Assembly: GCA_015680685.1 (NCBI GenBank)
Contig: MNCI01034690.1
Coordinates: 328,108 to 363,412 of the forward strand
DNA: 35,305 bases
Origin: Gnetum montanum
Lineage: Eukaryota > Streptophyta > Gnetopsida > Gnetales > Gnetaceae
Direction: 5' to 3'
The notes beneath the pieces are model-generated. The model saw only the letters and a program-made list of their open reading frames with translations, had not been told where the DNA came from and made no database searches. Position numbers and translations under genes: made by a program. Shown piece by piece: positions 1 to 10,719 of this stretch; within the stretch, counting starts at the first letter, position 1, and the number at the start of each line of letters is the position of its first letter.

Positions 1-204
1 GGTAAGAAAATCTAATCTAGCCTAAGTGCGACGAGCAACCGATTCCTTGATCAACCGTACACATCTTGGACCTCGTGCACGACTGCCACTGGGACTACCA
101 AGCATAGGCCTAGGTACGCCACTGGGATTACAGTGCATGTCGCGTCTCATCACCTACCAACCTGAAGGAGCTACAAGGATTACAAGGAATATTGCAGTTT
201 ATTT
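1..204. repeat. Diverged LTR-like sequence at window edge
   Basis: No gene is seen. The block from about 53 to 105 (a CCGTACACATC-like start, then GTGCA, then a GGGACTACCAAGC-like end) follows the same order as a block inside the two Athila-like LTRs further right (near 5302-5350 and 9382-9428). This suggests a distant relative of that LTR. A GCCACTGGGAYTAC motif occurs twice about 30 bases apart. The resemblance is by eye and weak. Confidence 0.3.
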
Positions 205-735
205 GTAGGTTTATCACTAGACTCATAGATAATTTACAGTCCATGCAACACTTTCTTAAGAAAGTGGTTCACTATGAGTGCATGGCTTAATCCCAAGAGG
301 CCTTTGAAAACCTTAAGCAATATTTGGCACAACTACCAATAGTCTATTCTCTGCAAGAGGGTAAACTGTTTAACATCTACCTTGCCATCTCTGACATGTC
401 CATTGCCTCTCTACTTTTTCAAAAATTTGATAATGAAGCAAATATGCTAGTGTACTACCTTAGTCATGCATTCGTTGCCCATGAGACCTGATACACTGAA
501 GTGGATAAGTATTGTCTAGAAATAGTCTTCTTATTGAAGAAGTGGAGATACTACCTCTTTAGAAGCCAATTCAATGTCATTTGCAAAGATAACGTGCTAA
601 GACCCATAACAACCAACATCTATGAAAGTCACCATATAGCTTGATGGAAAGCCATAACCATAGAGTTTGACCTTCATTACATCTCTCAATCCTCAATGAA
701 AGGTCAAGTTATAGCTCTTTAACTCATAGTATCAC
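205..735 (+). pseudogene. Gypsy RT C-terminus and first RNase H (broken)
   Basis: The translation begins with the loop that follows the RT palm, seen as LQSMQHFLKKVVHYE and then SQEAFENLKQYLAQ, which corresponds to the usual CQEAFEKLKEYL segment. The first RNase H follows: YLAISDMSIASLLFQ, then VYYLSHAFVAHET, then TEVDKYCLEIVFLLKKWRYY. These match the D...ASVLVQ, VYYVSR and YPEIEKLALALV blocks of the family. Stops after HET and in later codons show decay. In life this domain degrades the RNA strand during reverse transcription. Confidence 0.75.
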
Positions 736-819
736 CTATTAATGACTAAGCAACCATAAATCTTGAGTTTCCTAATGATCATATTAACATCATTAGCAAA
801 GTACCTGAGGATTATGAGG

Positions 820-1195
820 TAGTCATGCACTTCAACAAAACTTCAACTATCCATGGGACCAGTGCCACTACCATAATAACACTCCCCTCTAGTGAAATCC
901 GACCCTTTGCTCATTGTTTTGAATTTTCATGTACCCACAACATAGCGGAGTATGAGGGCTTGATCAAAGAAATGATGGTAGCTTGTAACCTATGAATTAG
1001 AGGCTTAATGATCAAAGGCAATTCATAGCTTGTGGTCAACCAAGTAACCGAGGCCTATGCATGTAAAGCCAAACAGTTACAACCTTATTATGACCTAGGG
1101 AAGTAATTGTTATAGCAATTTGTAGACATTGATATCCAACACATACCCTAAAACAAGAACACCATGGCCAATGCCATTATAACGTTAGCCTTCAG
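820..1195 (+). pseudogene. Second (archaeal-type) RNase H of Tat element (broken)
   Basis: The frame reads HGTSATTIITLPSSEIRPF, then CTHNIAEYEGLIKEMMVAC, then a stop-bearing SLVVNQVTEAYACKA and VDIDIQHIP followed by NTMANAIITLA. NNIAEYEALI, the GDSQLVVNQV-like strand and the ADALA-like end are the diagnostic blocks of the plant additional RNase H found only in Tat-lineage Ty3/gypsy elements. The GDSQL position is damaged by a stop. The placement between the first RNase H and the integrase is as expected. Length, about 120 codons, is normal for the domain. Confidence 0.7.
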
Positions 1196-1289
1196 TGTGA
1201 TGCCAGATGTTTTTAGTAAGTTGTCCATCTTAACCATGGACTATGCTATTCCCGTTACACAAAACATTGAGGATACCTTTGTACCTATA

Positions 1290-2584
1290 GTTCATACTAC
1301 TCTTGCTAGGGAGTGGTATGATGATATCAAATTTTACCTTATGCATGATGAATCCTCACAAGGCCTAACTACCACTCAAAAGGATGTTGTATGCAAACGA
1401 TTGAAGTAGCATGTCATCATAGGTGATAACACATTATGTCAATGGTCCTACAATGGTTTATTGTTAAAATTCTTGGATAAAACCAAAGCCAGAATAGTCC
1501 TAGAGGGTTCACAAGGATGTTTGTGGTAAAAATATAGGACCTAGAGCTATGACCACTAAGATTAGATGATTAGGCTATTACTGGCCCCATATGAAAAGTG
1601 ACTACCTACATAAGGTTAAATGTTGTGACACATGCCAATGGCATAGCAACCTCATACATGTGTCACCAACAAAGTTGCATACTACTGAGATAACCTAGCC
1701 ATTTCAATGATGGGGTNAAGTTGCATACTACTGAGATAACCTAGCCATTTCAATGATGGGGTTTGGATATCATTGAACCTATAATAGGGCATAACCTCAT
1801 CATTGCTACAATCGAATACTTTACTAAGTTGGTTCAAGCTATTCCCCTAAGGAATACTACATCTAAACAAGTCTATAAATTCATCCTAGATAACATTGTA
1901 GCCCATTTTGGCATATCCTTGACCATAGTTACAAATAATGAACTGTAATTTAGTAGCCTAGAAACAAAGGTTTTTTGTCATGACCTAGGAATTAAGTATT
2001 CTTTCTCATTTCCTTATTACCCTCAAGCCAATGAACAAGTGAAAATAAGCAATAAGGCCATCATCAACTTGCTCAAGAAGATGCTCAATAATAGCTAGTG
2101 CAAATGGTATGAGTAGCTTATCCATGCACTTTGGTCCTATCGTACAACTTACCGTATAACCACTAGTGTAACACCTTATAGCTTGGTTTATGGTTCTAAA
2201 GTTTTTTTACCTCTTGAATTACATGTACCATCACTTCAAATGGCCCTGACCAACTTCATCAAGAATGAACAAAGCAAGGAGTTGTGGATAGTGGACCTAA
2301 ACTCAGTGGAGGAGCAACATATGCAAGCACTTGCTCATGTTGAGCACTATCAAGAGAGGCAGAAAGGCTAGCACCATCATAACTTGATCAAGAGTAAGAT
2401 CAAGGAGGGTGACCTAGTCCTCAAAGTCATCCATGAGCATGCGAATAAATTCTTTACCAACTAGAAAGGATCCTTCCTTGTCACCAGAGCCTACAGTAAT
2501 GGAGCATTCAGGATTGTAGATATGGATGGGAATGAGTTAGCCAATTTGGTTAGCCATTCCTATCTAAAGCCTTATTACATGTGA
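1290..2584 (+). pseudogene. Ty3/gypsy integrase (broken)
   Basis: The order is spacer, zinc-binding HHCC domain, catalytic core and C-terminal domain. A CxxC-like CHTCQWHSNLIH at about 1627-1660 corresponds to the CDKCQRH half of the zinc site. The core begins with DIIEPIIGHNLIIATIEYF at 1764, which carries the first acidic residue region. It continues with VAHFGISLTIVTNNEL (the DNG region, damaged), then FPYYPQANEQVKISNKAI, corresponding to the usual YHPQANGQAE...NK block with the catalytic Glu. WSYRTTYRITTSVTPYSLVYG is the conserved tail of the core. The C-terminal part ends at SYLKPYYM and a stop at 2582-2584. At least ten stops are present. A duplicated 45-base segment around an N interrupts the zinc domain/core junction. 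Confidence 0.8.
1672..1762. repeat. 45-base exact duplication flanking one N (assembly join)
   Basis: The 45 bases at 1672-1716 recur exactly at 1718-1762, with a single N at 1717 between them. Dropping one copy and the N restores an uninterrupted integrase reading frame. The pattern is what is left when two overlapping contigs are joined with a nominal gap instead of being merged. Confidence 0.9.
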
Positions 2585-3574
2585 CCTACATGTAACCTAT
2601 TGCAGTCATGATGAGCTTGATTAACCACAGTTTGCTAAGGCCTTAAAGTGGCAATGCAGCCTATTGAGGCCTTAAACTAGCACCATGGCCTCTCAGGGCC
2701 TTAAACTAGTACCATGGCCTGCCACAACCTTAAACTAGCAACATTGGTAACCTGGGTAGCTTGGTTTTGTCATTCTATGTGGCCTGTATGCATTGTAATG
2801 GTATAACATGTTTTGTTTGCTTGGTTTTCTTATCCTCTTGAAGTTGTGTTTTCAGGATGAAGCTTGGGGCCATTACAAGGATGCAACTCATTACAGTAGC
2901 AAGTCACCATGCAACCTTGATGTGCATGATTCATTGAGTTTGTCCTACTATGTTAGGAGTGCTTGTATCATTGCCCACCATCTAGCACCACTTCTTGAGC
3001 TCAACCCTTAACATCATTATAGCCTCCCATACCTTGGAAAACAATGTTTACCTATGATTGCCACTCATGCACTATGGCCATATGACATCTCTTCATCATG
3101 CTCCACCTTCAAGTCCAGTTGAATGTAATGGAACTTATTTAGTGAGAAATCACTAAGTCCATCAAGCATAACACACTTTTCTTCAATGGGAAAAGCAAGT
3201 CTATTGAGTGTAACATGACTCATTCAACAAGAAAACCCTATCTAACTAACCTTGGCAAAGAAACCCAATGAAGGTTTCACCCCACAAAAAAATGGGGAAG
3301 CAAACTGCCAAGAAGCTAGATGGCCAATGAAGCCTCAAAGCCCAATGGCTAAAGAAATCTTGAAGTGAAGTGATTGGGTCCTCAAATGCATTTGCCAAGT
3401 GACCAATACTTCAAAACATGTCAATATCATGCTATAATCATGATGTCAATATTTGGGATGCATTGTTAGCTTCCATGACCATTTCCCTATGCCCTCATCA
3501 TCATAAACTTATCTCATCATGACAAGCACTCTTCTACATGGTTCAACACAACTGGATCAAGTGTAGAGAGGAAA
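2585..3574 (+). repeat. Tat element 3' untranslated stretch with short tandem repeats
   Basis: No coding signal is seen after the integrase stop. Between about 2636 and 2740 a unit of roughly 30 bases built on CCTTAAACTAGCACCATGG is repeated imperfectly about four times. Tandem repeats between integrase and 3' LTR are known for Tat/Ogre elements. The stretch ends with the purine run GTGTAGAGAGGAAA at 3561-3574, a good polypurine tract, directly before a TG dinucleotide. Confidence 0.55.
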
Positions 3575-4972
3575 TGTTGGTGTTGGAACTACAATGGTGT
3601 TTTGTATTCTTTGTTGATGCCTTTTAGGTCAATCCTCTAGACACCAAAAAAGAGGGACCATTGAAAAACCATGAAAATTTGCATGTTGTAATCAGTCTCC
3701 ATCATGTAGCCTTCATCCCATGAAACCCAAGGTAAAACTTCATTGTAAATGTGAGGATTGTAGCCCACGAGGGGAAATCTCACATGTTTCATAGTTTTGA
3801 GGCTGAAAAATACCTTGTAAGTGGTCAAAGCCTCATTTCCCAAGTGAAAAAAGTCACCTAGTATTCATATTTAGGCTTGCATGGTCAAAAATGCCTTTTG
3901 GGATGACAAAAATGGCAATTTTATGGGTTTTATGGGGGGTGTACACTTTTCTACGCTAGAAACACCTACATGGGGTAAACCTCACCTATCCCTAGTGTGG
4001 AGCGATATAATCTTTCCCCTCAGCATGGAAACCCTCCTCCCTAGCATGGAAACTTGACCCCTTAGCATGGAAGTTTTCCCCCCAGTGTGGAGGCTTTCTC
4101 ACTAGTGTAGAAACTGCATGCCCCTAGTGTGGAAGCAACATGATCAAGATTTCAACATTCCAATGACTTCAACATTGACCATGCACTTTAGCAAAGAAGA
4201 TTAAAGGCCTAACATAGAAGATCTATCTCCAGTGTAGAAGGTATGCCCCCATTACTATTTATAGTAAACGGAACGGCCATGGGGGTTTAGCACTTACTAT
4301 ATATGGTAACCCTTAAATTTTGGCATCCATCTCACCTCTATGAGGTAAAAATTTACAACAATTTGTAGCCAATTAGTTAGCCAAATTGCAGTAAAAATCA
4401 TTGCCAAAACTCTATAAAATCAAAAACCACAAACCATTTCAAGGTTTCACACTTTGGCAAATTAGAGCAAATAGCAAATTTGGGTTTCAAGAGCTCTTAC
4501 AAGACTTGCAAAACATAGCTTCCTAGAGCCTTCCAGTGTGGAACCCCTATGACCTTGTTACCCCCATGAGAATTTTTGGTTTTTGATCTCTACACTACAC
4601 TCCTGGGATTCGAAACTCCTAGCATGGAGTACTTTGGCAACCAATTCCTCACTTTTCTCACCCCGCCGCCCCCCCCCCCCCAATAGTGACTAAAGTTGTA
4701 GATCTAAGGCAGCAGTAGAGAAGTTTCAACAACATCAAGAGTGGTTGAGCATCCGAATCGTGGAGTGGATCACATTAGCTTTAATGGGCTCTGAACTCCT
4801 ACCCTAGTAAACCCCCTCCCCCAACCCANTCTTTAATAAAGTTTTAAAGTTTCATTTTTATGTGTAGTTTGCATTTGCTTTCCATTTTCCAAATTTGTAA
4901 TTTTTGCATTTTATTTTCTCAAAACCCTATTCTGCATTTTGTAAGTCCCTGGGTGATCTACTGAACCATCCA
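3575..4972 (+). repeat. Probable 3' LTR of the Tat element
   Basis: It starts with TGTTGG directly after a purine tract and is placed to end at a CA at 4971-4972. It contains a TATA-like CTATAAAAT at about 4411 and an AATAAA at about 4835, in the order expected of U3-R. A degenerate motif CCTAG(TGT or CAT)GGAA recurs about ten times between 3990 and 4630. There is a run of cytosines near 4665-4681 and a single N at 4829. No second LTR is in the window, so both boundaries are inference. Confidence 0.45.
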
Positions 4973-4982
4973 AGGTACCTTG

Positions 4983-5499
4983 TGAGGAGTGGCGAGGTAC
5001 CCCTACACTCAACCATACAAATACGAGTGTTTCACGCGTGATCTGGTCGAACTCCAAAGACTAAGTGCTTATGCGCCTTAATGGAACACTTAGGGTTAAT
5101 TAATCGTTGTCTTCCCAAACTTACTTGTATTGTCACAGTTGTATGGTTAAGTAAGCTTGAGGTATATGATTTTTATAGCTTTTTGTCTTTTTATGTCTTC
5201 TGCTAATAAAGGAAAGGAGAGAGAATTAAGTGACTAACTTACACTAACTATTCACTAACTAAGTTCTAAATGTTCCTAACACCAGTATCCGTTCCCACTT
5301 GCCGTACACGTTCTAAACTAGTGCAATGCTGCTAGGATTACCAAACACTAATCGTTACTGGGTTACCAAGTGCTACACACATGCTCGAAGCAGTCGTACT
5401 GAGTGTATTTAACTAAGGGGGTTGAAGATTGAGAGAGAGATTAATTAACTAGGAAAGCATTAAACATTCAACAATAATTAATTACTAATTAGCTTAATG
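4983..5499 (-). repeat. 3' LTR of the Athila-like element, U3 part missing
   Basis: About 515 bases align without large gaps with 9061-9577. The outer end reads TGAGGAGTGG on the + strand against TGATGAGTGG in the other copy, so the LTR ends in CA on its own strand. Homology stops abruptly after AGCTTAAT at 5499, where the other copy continues for another 300 bases including its TATA box. Differences between the copies are almost all transitions. Confidence 0.8.
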
Positions 5500-6613
5500 A
5501 GCAGGGTCGTCCCTTCTTAGAGGTATTATGTGCATTGACCATTCTAGATTCATGGTAAGGTTTGTTCTGTTGCACATTGACTAACAATCTCTTATTAAGG
5601 CTCTAGTCTAACTTTTTTAGGAATTTCCAACTTCTCCCAGTTGATGTTTTCTAGGTTAAGGTTTGGAAGTTGGCGACGGACTTGCTCAAGTACATCTATG
5701 CTTTCGATGTAAGTGCAAGTTATTCTCTCAGTTAGTTCCATGCATGTTAGTGAGTTACTCTCTTGATCAGCCATCAACCACTGGGTGTCTTCTTGTCGTG
5801 TGGCTACTGCATATAGGCACTTTGTATATTGATGTCTTGTGCACACCGGTTGCATGCAGGTAATGCTAAACTTTGCACAACCCATGATTTCTACACGCAA
5901 TTGCACCCTGTATCACTATATGCGATTTATGGAACCTTCTTCTTCTCGATCTTTCCAAAAGTATTCTCCTTAGATATTTCTAGGGAAAGATCATGGATTC
6001 CTAGACGTTCATCTACAGCACCTAGCCATGCCCTTCCCATTATTATTGGGAAGTCCCCTTTATCGTTATTCACTTATATCACTAGGAAATCAGCTGGGTA
6101 CGACCACCCGCACACAGTGATGATGATGTCCTCCACCAGTCCCAAGGGAATAGTGATGGACTAGTCAGCTAGCTCTAGGCGAATATTACTCTTCCTTAAT
6201 GGAGGAAGGTTCCAGGCTTTGTACATTTCTTGTGATATTAGGTTGACTCCGGAACCTGAGTCTAGAAGAGCTTTACATGGCTCATTCCTAGTGATTTGGA
6301 GATAGATTAGGGGGCTTCCAGGATCAAAGAATTTTTTGGGAAGGTGGCCAACCTTAATCCAGTCAGTTACGGCATGTGTTAACATAACTATATGCGTTGA
6401 GCTCGATGTTTGGTTTGAAGGGAGCTCTGAAGCCTTATTTGATGGGGAGACGTTTAGAGGTTCAACTGCTTGTGGTTGTGAGGGCTTGGTTGGACTGTTG
6501 GTTCTAAAGAAAGGTCTTTTCTTCATGCAGTTGTCAGAACCAACAGCGGGTTGAAGATTCATAGCCCTCATGGCATTGCGTTGCTGCGGTTGAGTAGGGA
6601 GTTTCCCTTGCAT
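5500..6613 (-). pseudogene. Aspartic protease of the Athila-like element (broken)
   Basis: Read on the minus strand, the frame from 6613 contains the retropepsin active site in KALLDSGSGVNLIS at about 6275, where the catalytic Asp lies in D-S-G. It then reads EMYKAWNLPPL. After a stop at 6161 the same frame continues with PLGLVEDIIITVCG, PADFLVI and IIMGRAWLGAV, which match the flap and the ILGRPFL-like end of plant gypsy proteases. A further stop lies at about 5933. The remaining codons down to 5595 (ending KLEIPKKVRLEP) are a possible linker to a reverse transcriptase that is not present. The protease normally cleaves the Gag-Pol polyprotein. Confidence 0.75.
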
Positions 6614-8948
6614 TATTGGAGCAGGTGGTAATGGAGCTATTGGTGTGAGGGTTGCAGATGGATTTGAAGGATGGTATGTTTGTGGGTTATCTCCCCTAGG
6701 AGAAGGAGTTCTATAATACTCATGAGCTTAGTAGTGATGTTGTGGTGTAACGTGACTAACAGAGTCACGTCACGTGGAGAGATTGGATGCTACACATAGT
6801 AGCCATATGGGTCCGGTTGCCAATAGGGGTATTGTTGCCTTGGTGGTGGCATCCCCCAAGACTGTGTGTATTGCCACTGTTGATGTTGCTCAATGGGTTG
6901 TGGTGAAGCTCCACTTGGATAATATGTTGAAGGTTGGTGGAACTGCCTTGGGTTACCTTGGAGATAAGGTAACCGTCGGGATGCTTGCCATTTATTAAGT
7001 CATGGATTGAGTGCATACACCCCAAACTCTTGTAGATGTGAGATCACTAGGAAACATCCCTTAGGATGGTCGTATTGGCATATCTCACATCCATCGTCAT
7101 TGTCCGTGTCTAAATCCACAACCTCTTCTATGATGGCCATTTTGACCTTACCCTTGTTATGTGCATTGTCCACTTCTCTCTTTTTCTTTTTGTCATGGTC
7201 ACTACCTTGCTCCCTAGACTCCTCTACAATTTTAAGAACAGTTTCAAACCTACTATCCAAGGAGTCCCACATTTGGTCTACCTTTGTCGATACTTCTGTT
7301 GTTAACTTTTGGAGCGGCAAATTTTTCCTGTTCACCATCTCTTTGAGTGATGACTCTTCTTCCTCCTCACAAAATCTCACTCCCCTTTTTCGAAGGGAAG
7401 GATCTCTATTGTATTCTTTCGCACTTTCTCTCTTTCGTAGCTCACCTTCTTCTTTGGCTACTTGCTCTAGCAATCTATGAATTTGATGAGACCTAAGCTT
7501 CGATAACCTTCATTGGGCATATGTTCCAAGGGTTCTTCTTGTTTCATGCCTAAGTCCATCCACGAGCTGGCATAGTTGATCCCGCTACAAATAACCATGG
7601 CCAGGGCAACGATGTAATAGTGCATAATAGCAGCCCATGGCAGCATCCAAGGGTTCATGATTTCCTTACTTCCATTCTTGGATTTGCTTCTGCAAGTTAG
7701 ATACTCGGGAGTACGTTTGGTACTTATCATTGAATAGTTCTAACATTGTACTCCACCTCCGAATGGATTCCGGTTCTAAGGATCGGTACCAGCTTTTAGC
7801 TTCTTTCACTAGTATCCTTGGGAACAACTTCAGTTTTTGCCATTCATTTTCTATGTTTTGCAAGGCACATGCATCATGGAATTCTTGTAAATGATTTTGA
7901 GGATCAATGTTGTATCCCCCCTCAAACTGTGGGATGTTGTTCATGTCTAACCTCTTGATCCTACTATCTTTTTGGTGCCTTGTTGGAACTCTTACGACCT
8001 CCGTTATATCTAGCATGCTTCTAGTTGCGAGTAGGGGTTCTTCGTGGTCATCTAGTTCATAACATCTATGGTGTCTACGTGGTTCCCTACTCTCCCTTCT
8101 TCTATGCCTTGATTCCTTAGAGTGCCCTCTTCCTCGTTCTCGACTGTCTTGTCGATGTTTTTTACTTTGTTTTCCCTTATCCTCACGATTGGTTTCCCCA
8201 TGACTACATCTAGACACTGAAGGAGAGTGTAAAGGTGATGATGAAGGTGAAGAAGAAGGAGAACCATCTCCATGATGGTGTTTTCTACCTTCTCTTCGAT
8301 GGTCTCAGCCACGATCGTGATTACGATCAGAATGTCAGCCCTTATCGTGTGTTTTTGTTCCTTCTTTGAACACTTCATGTTCGTGGGTATCAAAACCAGG
8401 GTTGTGAATAGTGGAGTGGAGGTTCTCATACACTACCTCTTGACCATTGTCAAGAGGAGGAACATCATTTGGTGGGGAACCTGTTAAAGCAGGTTCACCA
8501 CCCTCAATTTCGCTCAAGACATGCAGAGCATTATGCGGCCTTTTACCCTTCGAGAATGTATAGTATCTCTCCTATCACAAGTCCCTTTGACATTGCGCTT
8601 CTATGGGATGATAGTCCCTTGTGTTATGATCGCATGTAACATATTCCGTGTATAAAAGTGACATGCCAATTCTTGAGAGAGCATGTTGGGGATTGATCGG
8701 TCTAGAGGCAACACTATGTTACTCTCCAAGTCTCTCCAATGCAGTTGCTCATCTTGGTGGAAAATAAAGGTGAAGTCAGGTACATACTCATCGAGATGAG
8801 TATATACCACACAAAACTGTTGAGGAACTGGCGGATCTTGGTTACGTGTATTATGCTGCCGACTGGCTCTTATGTTAGTCCTAGGTGGTGAAGAAATCTT
8901 ATCCGAAGAAGAAGACATTTTTGTCTTATTCGGTGTGCAATGTACCAT
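6614..8948 (-). pseudogene. Gag of the Athila-like element (broken)
   Basis: The likely start is the Met at 8948 (MVHCTPNKTKMSSSSDK). Stops at about 8601 and 7666 and several shifts break it into pieces. The middle piece (8217-7666) is rich in Arg/Ser/Glu (RERGRGHSKESRHRRR). It then has the retrotransposon Gag core: NIPQFEGGYNIDPQNHLQEF, KLKLFPRILVKEAKSWYRSL and TMLELFNDKYQT. A further piece (7473-7000) is acidic and coiled-coil-like and has a Cys-rich CEICQYDHPKGC near its end, a relic zinc-knuckle-like site. Gag forms the virus-like particle and binds the RNA. Confidence 0.75.
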
Positions 8949-9041
8949 CTTATCTTTCTTTGATTAACCCTAAGGGTTTGTTCTAGCGTTCCAATGATAT
9001 GAATGATTTCCTATGTTCTACGTAGCGCACAAACAACTAAG

Positions 9042-9060
9042 TCCCCGGCAATAGCGTCGA
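9042..9060 (-). promoter_or_regulatory. Primer binding site, tRNA-Asp type
   Basis: Directly inside the 5' LTR end the minus strand reads TCGACGCTATTGCCGGGGA. Plant tRNA-Asp predicts TGGCGCCGTTGCCGGGGA. About 14 of 18 positions agree, including an unbroken TTGCCGGGGA. This fixes the element's orientation and the inner LTR border at 9060/9061. Confidence 0.75.
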
Positions 9061-9879
9061 TGATGAGTGGCAAGGTACCCCTACACTCAACCATACGAAT
9101 ACGAGCGTTTCACATGCGATCCGGTTGAACTCCAAGGGCTAAGTGCTTACACGCCTTAATGGAACACTCAAGATTAATCAATCGTTGTCTTCCCAAACTT
9201 ACTTATATTGTCACAGTTGTATGGTTATGTAAGCTTGAGGTATATGATTTTTATAGCTTTTTATCTTTTTATGTCTTTTGCTAATAAAGGAAAGGAGAGA
9301 GAATTAAGTGACTAACTTACACTAACTGTTCATTAACTAAGTTCTAAATGTTTCTAATACCAGTATCCGTTCCCACTTGCCATACACATCCTGAACCAGT
9401 GCAATGCTGCTAGGATTACCAAATGCTAATCGTTACTAGGTTACCAAGCGCTACATGCATGCTCGAAGCGATCGTACTGAGTGTATTTAACTAAGGGGGT
9501 TGAAGGATGAGAGAGAGATTAATTAACTGGGAAAGCATTAAACATTCAATAATAATTAATTACTAATTAGCTTAATTTGTATGCTGCAAGGTTTATCATA
9601 AAGTTCGTCTTTATTGTCGTACACAAATGTGTGCTCAGGTACAAATTGCTCGAATAAAGATTCGTTCACTCTATGACTCCTACTACGGGCACACAGAAAT
9701 TATTCTAACTCTGGACTAATAAAACTGCAAGAGTTTGGCTAAGGGTCTAAGTCTAACCCCCTTGATCAAAGGGCGTCACCTCTTATTTATAGAAGATGAG
9801 GTAAGATGCGATATTGCGGCTCATCACCTTAGATCCTATTTTTCAGAGGCCCTAGGGATTCGAGGTTGAGGCTGCTACA
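9061..9879 (-). repeat. 5' LTR of the Athila-like element
   Basis: On the minus strand it starts TGTAGCAGCC at 9879 and ends CATCA at 9061, giving 819 bases with TG...CA termini. A clear TATA box, CTATAAATAAGAGG, lies on the minus strand at about 9779-9792 and would start transcription toward gag. The part from 9061 to 9577 is shared with the second LTR copy. The part from 9578 to 9879 (U3 with TATA) is unique in this window. Confidence 0.75.
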
Positions 9880-10719
9880 CTAAAGCTTTTGACTTTCCAA
9901 CAATTAATTTTTTCAATTGCAACAAGTCATCATTATATAGTCATACAAAAACATGCAAATCATCATCAATGATGAAGGGATAACATGACTGCACAACGAA
10001 ATCCATGTGACAACCTACCCATGGCTCTCAAGAAAGTGTAACAAAGGTAGTAAACATAATTCTAGCATAATCTAGACAATCTAGGAACAAAGATCAAGAA
10101 TCTAAAACTAATCCACAATAACACAAATGTTAAAGTAGATACAAATACAACAAGAATAATGATCACAATTAGGACCATAACCCATGATTTATGACCATGA
10201 CTTATAACATAGCCTATGGCTAATACCCCAAATTCCAATTGTGAAATCTAGACTTAATGGCATTGAAATGATAGTACCACAACCTATGATGGATGCCACA
10301 TCCTATACAATAACTTGTAGTCTATACATTTTTAATAACTAATAAAAGACATGAAAAAATGACACAAATAAATTAAACCAAAATTTGATCATGACCCATT
10401 GTAACCCCATGATAACCTATTATAGAGGATCATGATTCATGATTTATACAAAATACATAATGGAAACATATATAGCTTCACATTTTTAAGGTATTGATTA
10501 TACCCAGATCTAACTAGAACTAATGATTAGTATTAACAATCATAGCATGTCCTATGGCAAACTCATGGTGATGACCTAAATATTAGTTTGGCTAAAAATT
10601 AATATCAAACGATGCCTAAATGTTTTCAAAACATAAATGATTAGGTTGATAGGTCCATGATATTGTAATATTGAGCTATAAGCCACTAAATTATAAGGAG
10701 TTTTTATGAGATATCACTT
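9880..10719. other. AT-rich stretch without recognisable features
   Basis: Both strands are full of stops and no conserved protein block, tandem array or tRNA is visible. It separates the Athila-like element from the LINE. It may be an old repeat beyond recognition. Confidence 0.5.

Larger units (their letters stand above)
205..4972 (+). mobile_element. Decayed Ty3/gypsy (Tat-type) retrotransposon, 5' truncated
   Basis: In + order the region holds the end of a reverse transcriptase, an RNase H, a second RNase H, an integrase, a 3' untranslated stretch and a probable 3' LTR. A second RNase H between the first and the integrase is the hallmark of the plant Tat lineage, which includes Ogre and Retand. 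Gag, protease and most of the reverse transcriptase lie left of the window or are lost. Many in-frame stops show that the copy is dead. The left boundary is set by the first RT-like codons and the right one by a CA end just before the neighbouring Athila-like LTR; both are approximate. Confidence 0.75.
4983..9879 (-). mobile_element. Athila-like Ty3/gypsy element, internally deleted
   Basis: On the minus strand it runs 5' LTR (9061-9879), primer binding site, gag, protease, then directly a shortened LTR copy (4983-5499). Reverse transcriptase, RNase H and integrase are absent. The protease region therefore runs into the truncated LTR, as if one deletion removed pol and the U3 part of the 3' LTR. 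The primer site resembles the 3' end of plant tRNA-Asp, as used by Athila elements. The two outer flanks do not show a matching 5-base target duplication. Multiple stops make it non-autonomous. Confidence 0.75.

Noticed and set aside
7007-7480. 157-codon + frame in the Athila-like element
   Set aside because: It is the complement of the acidic gag segment on the minus strand. Its Ser-rich composition mirrors the Glu/Lys/Arg-rich gag codons.
4978-9884. Five-base target duplication for the Athila-like element
   Set aside because: The left flank is CCTTG and the right flank CTAAA, which do not match. The ends may have been altered by deletion or recombination.
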